The notes under the pieces are model-generated. The model searched no databases, was not told the DNA's origin, and was given only the letters and a program-made list of their open reading frames with translations. From Toxorhynchites rutilus septentrionalis (Eukaryota > Arthropoda > Insecta > Diptera > Culicidae): 64,000 bases of DNA. Positions within the stretch are counted from its first letter, which is position 1; the number at the start of each line of letters is the position of its first letter. Where the stretch lies: assembly GCF_029784135.1 (NCBI RefSeq), contig NC_073746.1:163546296-163610295 (forward strand). Reading direction: 5' to 3'. Shown in pieces: positions 9,121 through 20,010 of this stretch. Position numbers and translations under genes: made by a program.

Positions 9121-9401
9121 ATATAATTCCTAAAAATTTAATTTCTTCTTTTATTTTGGAGTGTGTAGGTGTCATGGGCGACAACATCGGGAAAATAAAA
9201 AAAATCATCTTTTTCTGTGTTTTCAAAGATTTTGTGGGCTAACACAATTTTCTGCTGACCAACTAGCAAATCCAATTAACCTTACTAGTCGGCTTGCATT
9301 TGATTCCTTGAACGTTCCTGTAGGAACTTTCCATACAGAGATATTTCTGTTTGAATGGAAAATTACTCCTTCGGCTTTGATGATGAACAATTTAATACGT
9401 A
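9121..9401. other. Unidentified segment between DD37E copy 2 and mariner (duplicated at 11406-11686)
   Basis: This AT-rich sequence replaces the expected DD37E TIR. It has an open frame at 9161-9430 that is conserved in the duplicate, which is trivial given the recent duplication. No domain is recognised. Confidence 0.4.
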
Positions 9402-9936
9402 ACAGTTCGGCTAAAAAGTTTATAAGGTAACACAGTAAGACAATTTTTTTTTGCAAAATTACATTTTATTATTCAACATAATTGCCTTCGAGGGCGATAC
9501 AGCGATTATAGCGATCTTGCAACTTTTCGATATTATTTTTATAGTACTCTTTCGGTTTTTCCAAAATAGTCCTCAGTTTCGGTAATCACTTCATCATCGG
9601 TCTTAAAATTCTTGCCAGCGAGCATTCTCTTCAGGTCTGCGAACAGAAAATAGTCGCTGGAGGCCAGATTTAGAGAATACGGTGGCTGCAGAAGCAATTC
9701 GACGCCCAATTCATGCAATTTTGCCATCGTATTCATTGATTTGTGATTTTTCCATTTTTTTCACAATAACAAAAGTTGCTTCACTCCCAATGCTGTAACT
9801 CACGAACCAATCGACCGATTGCTGCCAAATTTTGACAGGTATCCATTGGAAGATGGTGCTTTATGATAGTCAAGTAGATTTTTGCAAGAGGCGCCATCTA
9901 GACGTCAACTTTATGAACTTTTTAGCCGAACTGTTA
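9400..9936 (-). mobile_element. Internally deleted DD34D mariner (unit 1)
   Basis: The termini are 'acagttcggctaaaaagttt' (from 9402) and 'gaactttttagccgaactgt' (to 9934), inverted, with TA on both sides. The minus strand encodes only the transposase C-terminus: PPYS.LASSDYFLFADLKRML...YNRCIALEGNYVE. SDYFLF is the mariner third-D motif region. The N-terminal two thirds are deleted, leaving 533 bp. The PPYSLNL of this unit differs from PPYSLDL in the duplicate. Confidence 0.85.
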
Positions 9937-10100
9937 ATGCACTGCACCGCAAGTCGAAATACAGTTTTGAAACATGTCGAAAATCGCATTTATTCCTATC
10001 ACTGACACACATATGTACTGCTCAACCTATCACCTCAACGTTTCTATTCGTTTCAGTGAGTACGCTTCGAATACAACAAGGAATCTTTTATTTGAATACT

Positions 10101-10451
10101 AGCTGACCCGACGAACTTCGTCCCGCCCAAAATAAATTTTTTGATTTGAATACTTTCAAACATCCACGTTTTCTTACTAAGTGAACTTAGTGAGTTCAAT
10201 CACTGAACTCTTCATTGATTGATTACCCTTTGACCCTTTACAATTTCCTTTTACTATAAATAGTCTAGTAGTCTACAAAAATTCGTTCTTAAAATATTAA
10301 ATAATTTTCAGACACAATTTTCGTTCAAGATTCTTCAAGCATTTGGAAATAACATGTTTCTCCGTTGCATGGAATACATGTTTGATACAGAGAATGTTAC
10401 AAAATAAAGACAGCTCAAATCGGACCATTCCTTCCTTGGGGTTAGGGCACA
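10101..10451 (+). repeat. CTGACCCGGC-family repeat, head fragment (unit 1)
   Basis: It begins 'agctgacccgacgaacttcg' and runs through 'cagacacaattttcgttcaa' to the duplication breakpoint at 10451, where it is cut. The uncut version is in unit 2. Confidence 0.8.
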
Positions 10452-11321
10452 CCGGAGGGCCTGCTTCATAATCGCCCAAAATTTCTCTATTGGGCGAAGC
10501 TCCGGTGCGTTGGGCGGGTTCATTTCCTTTGGCACGAAGGTGACCCCGTTGGCTTCGTACCACTCCAACACGTCCTTTGAATAGTGGCACGCAGCGAGAT
10601 CCGGCCAGAAGATGGTCGGGCCCTCGTGCTGCTTCAATAGTGGTAGTAAGCGCTTCTGTAGGCACTCCTTAAGGTAAACCTGCCCATTTACCGTGCCGGT
10701 CATCACGAAGGGGGCGCTCCGCTTTCCGCAAGAGCAGATCGCTTGCCACATCATGTACTTTTTGGCAAATTTGGATAGTTTCTGCTTGCGAATCTCCTCC
10801 GGAACGCTGAATTTGTCCTCTGCGGAGAAGAACAACAGGCCCGGCAGCTGACGAAAATCCGCTTTGACGTAGGTTTCGTCGTCCATTACCAGGCAATGCG
10901 GCTCCGTCAGCATTTCGGTGTACAGCTTCCGAGCTCGCGTCTTCCCCACCATGTTTTGCCTTTCGTCGCGGTTAGGAGCCTTCTGAATCTTGTATGTACG
11001 CAGGCTCTCCCGCTGCTTGGTCCGCTGGACGAATGAACTTGACAAATTCAGCTTATTGGCGACATCCCGGACCGAACTTCTCGGATCACGTCTAAACTGC
11101 TTAACTACGCGCTTGTGATCTTTTTCACTGACGGAGCATCCATTTTTGCCGTTCTTCACCTTCCGGTCGATGGTTAGGTTCTCGAAGTATCGTTTTAGTA
11201 CTCTGCTGACCGTGGATTGGACGATTCCCAGCATCTTACCGATGTCCCGATGTGACAACTCCGGATTCTCGAAATGAGTGCACAGGATTAATTCACGACG
11301 CTTTTTTTCGTTCGACGACAT
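10335..11321 (-). pseudogene. DD37E transposase copy 3, C-terminus replaced
   Basis: It is identical in layout to copies 1 and 2 from the start codon at 11321 through LRPIEKFWAIMKQAL. At 10451/10452 the tandem-duplication junction joins it to an interspersed repeat, so the last residues (from CALTPRKEW on) are foreign. The D148, D241 and E279 equivalents are present. The TIRs are absent. Confidence 0.85.
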
Positions 11322-11684
11322 TTTTCCAAATTTACGAAAAATTGACAGTGAAGCATGGCCAACGTGATCTATACACTCTTATCTGATTATAAGCGAAAGC
11401 TGAAGATATAATTCCTAAAAATTAAATTTCTTCTTTTATTTTGGAGTGTGTAGGTGTCATGGGCGACAATATCGGGAAAATAAAAAAAATCATCTTTTTC
11501 TGTGTTTTCAAAGATTTTGTGGGCTAACACAATTTTCTGCTGACCAACTAGCAAATCCAATTAACCTTACTAGTCGGCTTGCATTTGATTCCTTGAACGT
11601 TCCTGTAGGAACTTTCCATACAGAGATATTTCTGTTTGAATGGAAAATTACTCCTTCGGCTTTGATGATGAACAATTTAATACG

Positions 11685-12221
11685 TAACAGTTCGGCTAAA
11701 AAGTTTATAAGGTAACACAGTAAGACAATTTTTTTTTGCAAAATTACATTTTATTATTCAACATAATTGCCTTCGAGGGCGATACAGCGATTATAGCGAT
11801 CTTGCAACTTTTCGATATTATTTTTATAGTACTCTTTCGGTTTTTCCAAAATAGTCCTCAGTTTCGGTAATCACTTCATCATCGGTCTTAAAATTCTTGC
11901 CAGCGAGCATTCTCTTCAGGTCTGCGAACAGAAAATAGTCGCTGGAGGCCAGATCTAGAGAATACGGTGGCTGCAGAAGCAATTCGACGCCCAATTCATG
12001 CAATTTTGCCATCGTATTCATTGATTTGTGATTTTTCCATTTTTTTCACAATAACAAAAGTTGCTTCACTCCCAATGCTGTAACTCACGAACCAATCGAC
12101 CGATTGCTGCCAAATTTTGACAGGTATCCATTGAAAGATGGTGCTTTATGATAGTCAAGTAGATTTTTGCAAGAGGCGCCATCTAGACGTCAACTTTATG
12201 AACTTTTTAGCCGAACAGTTA
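11685..12221 (-). mobile_element. Internally deleted DD34D mariner (unit 2)
   Basis: This is the duplicate of 9400-9936. The right TIR has one substitution (agccgaacagt). The same C-terminal transposase fragment is encoded on the minus strand at 11824-12021. Both copies share the deletion, so deletion preceded duplication. Confidence 0.85.
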
Positions 12222-12385
12222 ATGCACTGCACCGCAAGTCGAAATACAGTTTTGAAACATGTCAAAAATCGCAGTTATTCCTATCACTGACACACATATG
12301 TACTGCTCAACCTATCACCTCAACGTTTCTATTCGTTTCAGTGAGTACGCTTCGAATACAACAAGGAATCTTTTATTTGAATACT

Positions 12386-13235
12386 AGCTGACCCGACGAA
12401 CTTCGTCCCGCCCAAAATAGATTTTTTGATTTGAATACTTTCAAACATCCACGTTTTCTTACTAAGTGAAGTTAGTGAGTTCAATCACTGAACTCTTCAT
12501 TGATTGATTACCCTTTGACCCTTTACAATTTCCTTTTACTATAAATAGTCTAGTAGTCTACAAAAATTCGTTCTTAAAATATAAAATTATTTTCAGACAC
12601 AATTTTCGTTCAAGATTCTTCAAGCATTTGGAAATAACATGTTTCTCCGTTGCATGGAATACATGTTTGATACAGAGAATGTTACAAAATAAAGACAGTT
12701 CAAATCGGACCATTCCTTCCTTGGGTTTAGGGCACACCAACACATTTGGCCTTCCATTTTTATTTGTATAGAACAAAAATCAATTTCGTTAGCAACATCA
12801 AATGGACTAACAACGCTTAGCTAATTGTAGAACATATGGGAATTCAATTTTCCGAATTTTCCGATTTTTCTCTCCGCTATATTGATCTACGGGAAGATAC
12901 GAATACAACGAAATATAGATGACTCAAAATGAATCATTCTTTCCTCGGGTTTTGTGCTTACCAACACATTTGGTCTTCCATTTTTATTTATAGATATAAG
13001 ATATGGAAAAGCGTTATTTCGCTTGAAAATCCATTCCCACTTACGAACAAAGATCAATTTCGATAGTGCAAATATCGAATGGACTAACAACGCTCTCTCC
13101 ACTATATTGATCTACGGGAAGAGACGAATACAACAAAATAAAGAAGGCTAAAATCGGACCATCCCTTCTTCGGGTTTTCCGCTTACCAACAGATTTTGCC
13201 TTACATTTTTATTTATATAGATAAACTGCTCGAAT
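12386..13235 (+). repeat. CTGACCCGGC-family repeat with ~220-bp internal units
   Basis: The head at 12386 is followed by three occurrences of 'accaaca...ttt' plus 'ttccatttttattta' (near 12735, 12960, 13185). These are separated by copies of 'caatttcg.tag', 'atggactaacaacgct' and 'tattgatctacgggaag'. This internal tandem part replaces the C-rich units seen in other copies. No ORF is seen. It ends near 13235 without the usual (GACA)n tail. Confidence 0.75.
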
Positions 13236-14490
13236 AAATTGAGGTTTCAGTTCGCTGTGATAGTGTGAAAAATGTAATCAAAGAACCTAAAGCGGAAGAA
13301 GCTTGCACGAAGTATTCAGAGTGTATAAGGTGAAACACGAAATGTAGTAGGATGCGAGACAACCCTAATCACGGCCAGGTTACGTTCGATTAGATCTCAT
13401 AGGATAGAGGTACTTGATCTTGTGTTCCGTGATAGGTAAATTTCTCGGGAAACCCATTTTGTATGAATGTTGCAATCATTCACCCAACAAATATTGGTGG
13501 ATCACACCATTGAGGAAGTGGCGGTTCCTTCGACTGAAGGAGGCCAGGATGATAGCTCAGGATTTTGGAATAATGTCGTAGTTTGATCTTATGGAAGACC
13601 ATACAGTTTGGATGTGGCTTGTTGAAGAATGGAAACACACATGGATAAACTATTAAACACAGGATTTATTGTCGCGATGCTAAACACTCAAAGGTTGTAT
13701 TCGGAATGATGATATTGGAAAGGATCACTTTGTACCAAGGATGCAAAATTTCGAAAGAACATGTTGAAATCGAAAAGCGATTTTTATCAGTGCAAAATAT
13801 CTCCACCGATATTCTTCACTTCTTTCTATCGCGGTGACCGCTGGCTCACCATCTCGTTTGTTTTGATATAGTTTTCGTTCCATCAACAGAAATATCAGTT
13901 CATTCTCGATGTCAGTGAATGCTCAAGCCGAAAATATCACCTTTCATTGCGTCCTGGTGAAATTTTCGTTGGTCATACACCCATAAACTTAGCACTCAAA
14001 TGTGCCGTTGCCCATCGATGTGTGTGCAATAAGCGGCACAAAAATGGGACCGGGGCTAGAAACATACTAGGAAAACACACACGAACACGCGTTTAAACGT
14101 CTGACGCGGTGTCAGTGAGATGATATTTCTTTGTATGGAATTTTGTTCCCTTCCACTGTCAGCTGATCGAAGATGCGTATGAAAATTTCGGGCGGAAATT
14201 CTCAGTGAGACAGTGGAACGAATGAGTGTGGGGAATAATGCAAAAACCAAATGTTCCACGTGACGGAGTGTCGGTTGCATGGAATTAAGTTTGGTTCATT
14301 TGTCATGAACTGCAGGGGAATTGGTGGTTGATTTTGATGTTGTCTCAATATCTTGCGCTGTCAGTAAAGTGAGTGTGAGATTTTGCAACTCTGCTTTGTA
14401 CGCTTCACTTATTTGGTCGTGTGCGTTTCGGTTTCTGTTATTGTGTACGTCAGGATATGCTGCTGTATGTAATTGTATTTTCGGAATGGT
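13236..14490. other. Unannotated sequence
   Basis: I see no coding similarity, terminal repeats or tandem structure here. The minus-strand frame at 14056-14280 is not recognised. Confidence 0.5.
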
Positions 14491-14809
14491 GGGAGAGGGT
14501 TGGAGGTTGTGGGTTGTGCATCCGTGGCCGAGTGGTAAGCGTCCCACACTATCATGCCGGGTGTTCGGGTTCGATTCCCGTTCTGGTTGGGGGATTTTTC
14601 GTCAAAGAAAATTCTTCCGGCTTGCACTGTGGTCACGCGTATTCTAGAGCTTGCCACTTTAGAGTACATTCAAGGCGTGTTATTCGGCTTAGAAATCTCA
14701 ACCAAGTATTAATGAACGACGCTAGTTAATGAATACGTTGAGACGGCAAAAGTTCCACAGGGAACGTTAACGCCATTCAAGAAGAAGAAGAAGAAGGGAG
14801 AGGGTTGGA
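14491..14809 (+). mobile_element. tRNA-derived SINE, family 1, copy 1
   Basis: The 291-bp body (14505-14795) is flanked by 'gggagagggttgga' at 14491-14504 and 14796-14809. The RNA polymerase III A box is 'tggccgagtgg' (14523-14533) and the B box 'gggttcgattcccg' (about 14567-14580), spaced as in tRNA with a leucine/serine-type A box. A tRNA-unrelated body follows and the tail is (GAA)n. Copies at 48713-49009 and 55896-56194 share the whole layout. It resembles Feilai-type mosquito SINEs, but I do not assign the name firmly. Confidence 0.9.
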
Positions 14810-14935
14810 TGGGAGAAAAGGATAAGGATGGGAAACGAAAGAAGAAGAAGAAGAGAAGAAGAATAATAAATAAAAGAATAAGAAAAAGAAGAAATTAAGA
14901 AATAACCAAATGAAGAAAAAGTAGACGAATAAAAG
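14781..14935 (+). repeat. Purine-rich (GAA)n-like tract
   Basis: This is a long run of gaa, aag and gga triplets starting in the SINE tail and continuing past its target duplication to about 14935. It is almost entirely purine on the plus strand. Confidence 0.7.
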
Positions 14936-15144
14936 ATATTGAAAGTGTCACGAAACTACCACTGAGAAATGTTATAGTAATGAATGACGACATTCAAAAG
15001 ATATACCTTTTATCAAGTCCGTTTGTTTCCTAAGAAGTACAAACTATCTAATGGGATGAGTTAATATTTCATGTTAATAGGATATTTAACAATTTAACAC
15101 TGATTCTGCTATTGTGTATTTCTAGGCGTTATTGGAATTTATTC

Positions 15145-15486
15145 AAAGAAGGAAATATAATTGAACTTGAGCTTGAGCTTGGGTAGAATGTACTATTCGT
15201 AGTTGCTCTCCGTGATTGAACTGAACCAACCAAATTGCACAAGAAAGACGCATAATGACGCTTGGGACTAGCAAATCATTCTCGTTGTGCAACTTTCGGT
15301 GATTCGAGCTTAAAATGGTTAATAACGACGCCGGCCACGTCCTTACAGTCGTCAGAGAAAGGGAAGGAATGTTAGTATGACATTCGCCGTCCGAAGGCCA
15401 GAAGGGTCGCCTCTATAGCGTGGTTCCCTAGCATTTATAATGGAGGGGATAATTGTTAGTGGGAACAAAGAAAGAAATATAATTGA
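15145..15486 (-). mobile_element. Retroposed SINE-like element with 20-bp target duplication
   Basis: The 302-bp body at 15165-15466 is flanked by 'aaagaaggaaatataattga' (15145-15164) and a copy with one mismatch at 15467-15486. On the minus strand the body ends in a (CAAGCT)n-like tail, so it is probably a SINE using a non-poly(A) tail, in minus orientation. No clear polymerase III boxes were identified. The target duplication is long and well preserved, so the insertion is recent. Confidence 0.75.
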
Positions 15487-15577
15487 GTGAAAAAACTCCA
15501 GAAAACATTTTTTGTTTAACTTCATTCCCACCTCACTGACGCTCGGTCTGTCAGACCTATACGCAAGTATAGGAGTG

Positions 15578-16096
15578 TTAAAGGGGTATTCTAGTGTAGA
15601 GTAACGAATTTTGGACGTATTTTAGAGCTTTGAACAAATAAACCAAAAAATATTTTTTACTATTCATTATTTCATTATTTGTTTCTTTATCTTTTAACGA
15701 TACAAAAAGAACTAAACGGAAAAAATATGGTTATCTGAAACAAAAAAACAGATTCTGAATCAGCAAAGACGCCGCTTCGATATAAACCTCAGACGCACCA
15801 TTTTTTTTGACTATATGGCGGCCGTTTGAGAATAAAAATTTCTTCTCAGCACGTTTTTGATGATTTTTAGAAAATATTAAAAATAACAAATTATATTTTG
15901 TTATTAGTTTACGGGATAGAGAGATGTATAAAGATTTATTCGCATCAAATCTAGAATAATTCGTTTCAGTAGAACTTGAGATATCGCTTACGTCACCTTC
16001 AAAAAAGAAGTTTCAAAACAAACGCGTTTGAAGTTTTTGTTTGAAGGCCGTACCAGATTAAATACCGCAACGCTAAAGGAAAGTCCTTTCTACACC
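15578..16096 (+). mobile_element. TTAA-flanked MITE (piggyBac-like), 5' part
   Basis: TTAA at 15578-15581 is followed by 'aggggtattctagtgtag'. The interior matches 62321-63046 throughout ('cgaattttggacgt', 'agattctgaatcagcaaaga', 'ggcggccgtttga', 'gaacttgagatatcg', 'aaacgcgtttgaagtt'). It is cut at about 16096 by the LINE that follows, so the right terminus is missing. No transposase is encoded. Confidence 0.75.
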
Positions 16097-16145
16097 CAAA
16101 ATAAATGTTTGGCACATGTTTTGTCATCCCGATTTATTACTTTAA

Positions 16146-16919
16146 ATGAGCTTAAAAACAACAGAAAATGTTTTGACTCTTAAAAATTGGAATAGCATTA
16201 TCAGTATCGGCGTTATTTATCTCCCGCCTAACAGGAAAAACGATAGTACGGCGATCGACGAACACGTGAAATCCATTGGTTCAGTTTCAGCTCGTTTGAA
16301 AGTTCACTCTCCTGCTCTTCTGTTCGGTGACTATAATCAAGCAGGTTTGCAGTGGTGTTTCCCCGAAAGTAGTACACCAGTCATCGATCCATTGCCATCG
16401 CATATATCCGAGGCCTGCTGTGCTCTCCTGGACGGATTCAACCCTCACGGTTTTTCTCAAGCCAACAAACATCTGAATAGAAATGGTCGATTACTGGACG
16501 TTGTCCTGGCCAATGATGCTGCATTACCCGTTTCTTCGATTGCTTTGGCGGCTGATCCCCTAATTGATCTCGATGCTGATCACCCTGCTCTCGTCACGTC
16601 AATTAGCTTGCACACTCCGATCGTTTATGTTGCACCATCTGAACAATCATCTCTGAACTTCCGTCGAGCCAACTACGCTTTATTGAGTGATGAACTCGCC
16701 AATATTGACTGGAATTTCATCGAATCTACCGATAGTGTCAATGTCGCAGTGGAGTACTTCTGTACAGCAGTAGTGGATGCAATCTTTTGTGTTGTTCCTG
16801 CTCGACGACCACCTCATAATCCTCCTTGGTCCAATCGCCGCTTACGCGAGCTGAAGCGAAAACGATCAACCGCTCTGCGAAGTTACAGTAACTGCCGGTC
16901 ATCTTACTTCAAACGATAG
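16146..16919 (+). pseudogene. LINE ORF2 endonuclease domain, N-terminally truncated
   Basis: The apurinic/apyrimidinic-type endonuclease nicks target DNA for retrotransposition. The C-terminal half is visible: GVIYLPPNR, LLFGDYNQAGL (the GD[FY]N motif), RLLDVVLAND and the catalytic-type DLDADHPAL near residue 148. A stop at 16917 follows SSYFKR, but homology carries on (FNLASRCYRQYNRFLYN) to 16970, where the DNA element begins. Confidence 0.8.
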
Positions 16920-16966
16920 TTCAATTTGGCCAGTCGTTGTTACCGTCAATATAACCGTTTTCTCTA

Positions 16967-17826
16967 TAATGTGCGATTCACATAGCACGTTACGGAGAAG
17001 AACGTCTACGTTCCGTCAACGTCTCCACCAATTCACACATGCAGTCAATGCTTCCACCAGCACCGTCCCGTCAAATGAAAAACGAATGATTTATTTAATT
17101 TTATTCATGGTGTCGCCACCTACAACAATTTTAAATTGCAATGTCCTCTTTCAAATCAGCATGCCTAGAATCAGTTCTAAATTTTGAAAAATTCAATGAG
17201 AATCATTGAATTCAATTATTTAAATGCTTAAACCCCGTAGTCCGACCCTCATGCAACAATAATAATAAATAGAATAATTCTTTCAACTAGTCGCGAATGA
17301 TTTTCACTCCGAAATTTCGAGCTAAGAGATATGTTGGCATGAAAAGTACAGTAAGTTGCTTAAAAAGCGATATGCTGAGGCACCACTCAGTGTCGCATTG
17401 GAGTCGGTTTTGACCAGTAATTGGACATTTGCGACTGGTGGCGACTTTCAATGTGGGGCCATAATTTGGGTCTCGAACTCAATGTTTACAAAAATGTCTG
17501 ATTAAACGTGTTGCATCACGGATCTGTTCAATTAGCCTAATGTCGATGTAGATGTAAATTACTGTACAACCAAATCAAAACAAAAGCCGAGACATAAAGC
17601 CCAGACAAAAACCAAACGAGCCGTCCGTCTCCGTCAATTATTCTTTTCTACAAACCCTGCCGGTCGTTTTCGTTGAACGTATGCTGACGGGTCGTTACGT
17701 TGCTGGTGTATGTGAATGTTTTCATGAGAATAGCATGGTAGAATCATTGACGTATCGTGACGTGACGGGACGTGAACGTGACGGGACGTGAACGTGACGT
17801 GTATGTTGTATGTGAATCGCACTTAA
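16967..17826. mobile_element. DNA element with GTGCGATTCACATA termini inside the LINE
   Basis: Perfect 14-bp inverted termini 'gtgcgattcacata' (16971-16984) and 'tatgtgaatcgcac' (17809-17822) exactly interrupt the LINE frame between FLYN and RYV. A short TAAT is present on both sides as a possible target duplication. Subterminal 'gacgggacgtgaacgt' repeats lie at 17757-17800. No transposase is visible. It contains a second, nested MITE at 17349-17564. Confidence 0.8.
17347..17566. mobile_element. MITE, TA-flanked, copy B (reverse of copy A)
   Basis: The body at 17349-17564 has termini 'cagtaagttgctt' and 'gatgtaaattactg', with TA on each side. Its sequence is the reverse complement of the MITE at 4241-4460 over its length. 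It lies wholly inside the GTGCGATTCACATA element, giving a three-level nest. Confidence 0.8.
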
Positions 17827-19614
17827 TCGGTACGTAAAACGAACGGAAGCGAATCTACGCACCAACTCTCGTGGTTTCCGGTAATTTGTGAATACCAAAC
17901 GAAAAGATGCTGGACTGCCTTGTTCTATGTTTTTTGGAAATAGCACGGCTAATAATGATCCTGAGAAATGCAATTTGTTTGCACGTCATTTCAAACGAGT
18001 GTTCAACAATTCCTCAACCTCTGCTATGCAAGTTGCAGATGCTACCAGCGGACTGTCTCGTGATGAATTCAACTTCGACATTCCTCACATTACAGAAAAG
18101 ATGATGAAAAACGCAATGCGTAACTCGTATGCCGCTGGGCCCGACGGAATACCCTCAGCAGTCTTGAAGCTTTGTGCAGATGTTCTTTGCTCTCCGTTAA
18201 CAACGATATTCAATCGGTCGGTTCAGCAAAGCGAATTTCCAACCCGTTGGAAATTTTCATATATGTTTCCGGTGCACAAAAAAGGCGACAAACGCGATGT
18301 TGGTATCTCGTCCTTGTGCGCATGTTCTAAGCGGTTCGAGATAATAGTAAATGAATCTTTGTTTGCTTGTTGCAAATACTATATCGACACACAACAGCAC
18401 GGTTTCTACCCAAAGCGATCGGGTAGACCAACTTGGTGCAGTTCACATCGTTTTGTTTACGAAGTATGGACTCGGGATGGCAAGTTGATGCTGCATACAT
18501 GGATTTGAAAGCTGCTTTCGATTCAGTGAACCACGAAATTCTCCTCGCTAAACTGGATAAACTCGGTGTTTCATCAAGGTGTGGTCATTGGTTCAGATCC
18601 TACTTATTAGATCGCTCAGTTCGGATCAAGATTGGCCTCTCAGAATCGGAGACGTTTTCCAACAATTCTGGAGTCCCGCAAGGCAGTAACCTCGGGCCGC
18701 TATTATTTTCATTATTTTTGAATGATGTTTCGTTGCTGATACCTCCGGAATGCCGTTTCTTTTTTGCTGACGATGCAAAAATATTCAAATTAATCAAATG
18801 CCATTCGGACTGCCAGGATATGCAAACTTTGGTATGTACCTTTGCAGATTGGTGTTCCAGAAACATGCTGAGTGTCAGTGTCGAAAAATGTAACGTGATC
18901 TCCTATCACCGCAAAAATCAACCGATCATCCATGGCTACATCCTGTCTGGTTGTCATCTTGAGCGAGTACAACACCTCAAGGATCTCAGAGTTATCCTGG
19001 ATAGCGGACTTTCTTTTCGGAATCACTATCACGATATTGTTGCCAGAGCCAATCGCCAATTGTGCTTTACATTCAAAATTGCCGACAAATTTCGTGACCC
19101 ACTGTGTCTCCGATCCCTGTACTGTTCACTTGTCCGATCAATATTGGAATCAAACTTAGTAGTATGGTGCCCCTATGACGCCAGATGGATTGCCCGTATT
19201 GAAGCTATTCAGAAGAAGTTCGTCAGATACGCTCTCCGATTTCTTCGTTGGCGCGATTCTCGGAACCTGCCACCTTACGAGGATCGTTGTCGTCTGTTGA
19301 ATATTCAACCACTTGATGTTAGACGCATAGTCGCTCAAGCTACATTTGCTGGGAAAATATTCTCAGGAGACATTGACTGCCCACCACTGCTGGCTCAACT
19401 GAACATGTACGTGCCTGAAAGACCATTACGCCAACGTGATTTTCTGCTGTTGGATCCACGAAGCAGAACATATGGGTTGCATGAGCCCATCCGTTCGATC
19501 TGTCAGCATTTCAACGACAATTTCAATCTCTTCGATTTTAATATTTCTGCCAACAATTTCCGACAACGGCTTCTCGACCTTTTTCGTACTGCTGGCCAAC
19601 TAAGATTAGCATAA
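17826..19614 (+). pseudogene. LINE ORF2 reverse transcriptase
   Basis: Reverse transcriptase of a Jockey-like LINE. Resumption is at 'cggtacgtaaaacg' (RYVKRTEANL). Motifs in order are AAGPDGIPSAVLK, FPVHKKGD, AAYMDLKAAFDSVNH (motif A), GVPQGSNLGPLLFSLFLND (motif B) and FFFADDAKIF (motif C, catalytic FADD). Thumb and C-terminal regions follow, to QLRLA at 19611. The first part (to about 18430) and the second part (from 18433) are in different frames, and a TAA lies just before 17888. From 18433 onward the 393-codon frame is open. Confidence 0.85.
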
Positions 19615-19689
19615 GTTTTTTATTCATTGAGACAACAATTGTCAGTTGAATTGAAAAATAAATACAAATGATATCAAATAATATATTAT

Positions 19690-20010
19690 ATATGGTATAG
19701 CAATACAAGATCACTATGAGCGAGCGAAACAAGAAACACATAGCAAATAAGCACGCATTAAAGCTTTTCACATACTCTGCCACATACACGGCCCAGACCG
19801 AGATAGATATAGATTCACGTTTATGCTCTTCTTTTTACTCTTAAAATAACATTTTCCAACTTCATTTCTAATGAGGTGTAATATTATCACGCACTTATGC
19901 AACAGCACCAGTAGCTATGTGGATAGCGTGGTCGTGTGAAACAGCCTTTGCTCGACCCCCTTTGAAATCGGATTCATATATTATTCGTCAATAGATTCAT
20001 CGTTAGATTC
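19690..20010 (+). repeat. Dispersed repeat with tRNA-like segment (SINE family 3)
   Basis: It shares 'gagcgagcgaaacaaga', 'ccgagatagatat', 'ggtgtaatattatcacg' and 'tatgtggatagcgtggtcgtgt' in the same order with the reversed copy at 23850-24245. The segment around 19910-19975 is tRNA-like; its B box is degraded here but clear in the other copy. No target duplication was found. Confidence 0.55.

Larger units (their letters stand above)
8167..12736. repeat. 2,285-bp tandem duplication (two units)
   Basis: Unit 1 is 8167-10451 and unit 2 is 10452-12736. Every internal landmark recurs at an offset of exactly 2,285 (transposase start 9036/11321, the open frame at 9161/11446, mariner fragment 9539/11824, CTGACCCG head 10101/12386). 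The junction reads 'gggcacaccggagggcc', joining an interspersed-repeat tail to the middle of a transposase. Differences between units are sparse single substitutions plus small indels, so the duplication is recent. An assembly artefact is possible but the scattered substitutions argue for a real duplication. Confidence 0.9.
16097..19672 (+). mobile_element. Jockey-like non-LTR retrotransposon, 5'-truncated and interrupted
   Basis: An endonuclease part (16146-16919), a DNA-element insertion (16971-17822) and a reverse transcriptase part (17826-19614) lie in consistent order. The short 3' UTR ends in 'gaaaaataaatac' near 19655. There is no RNase H domain after RT, which fits the Jockey/CR1 group. 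The 5' end including ORF1 is absent. Several frameshifts and stops make it inactive. Confidence 0.85.

Noticed and set aside
14515..14595. Apparent tRNA gene (A and B boxes)
   Set aside because: Part of a SINE with tail and target duplication; the cloverleaf is not conserved and the same unit recurs at 48724 and 55909.
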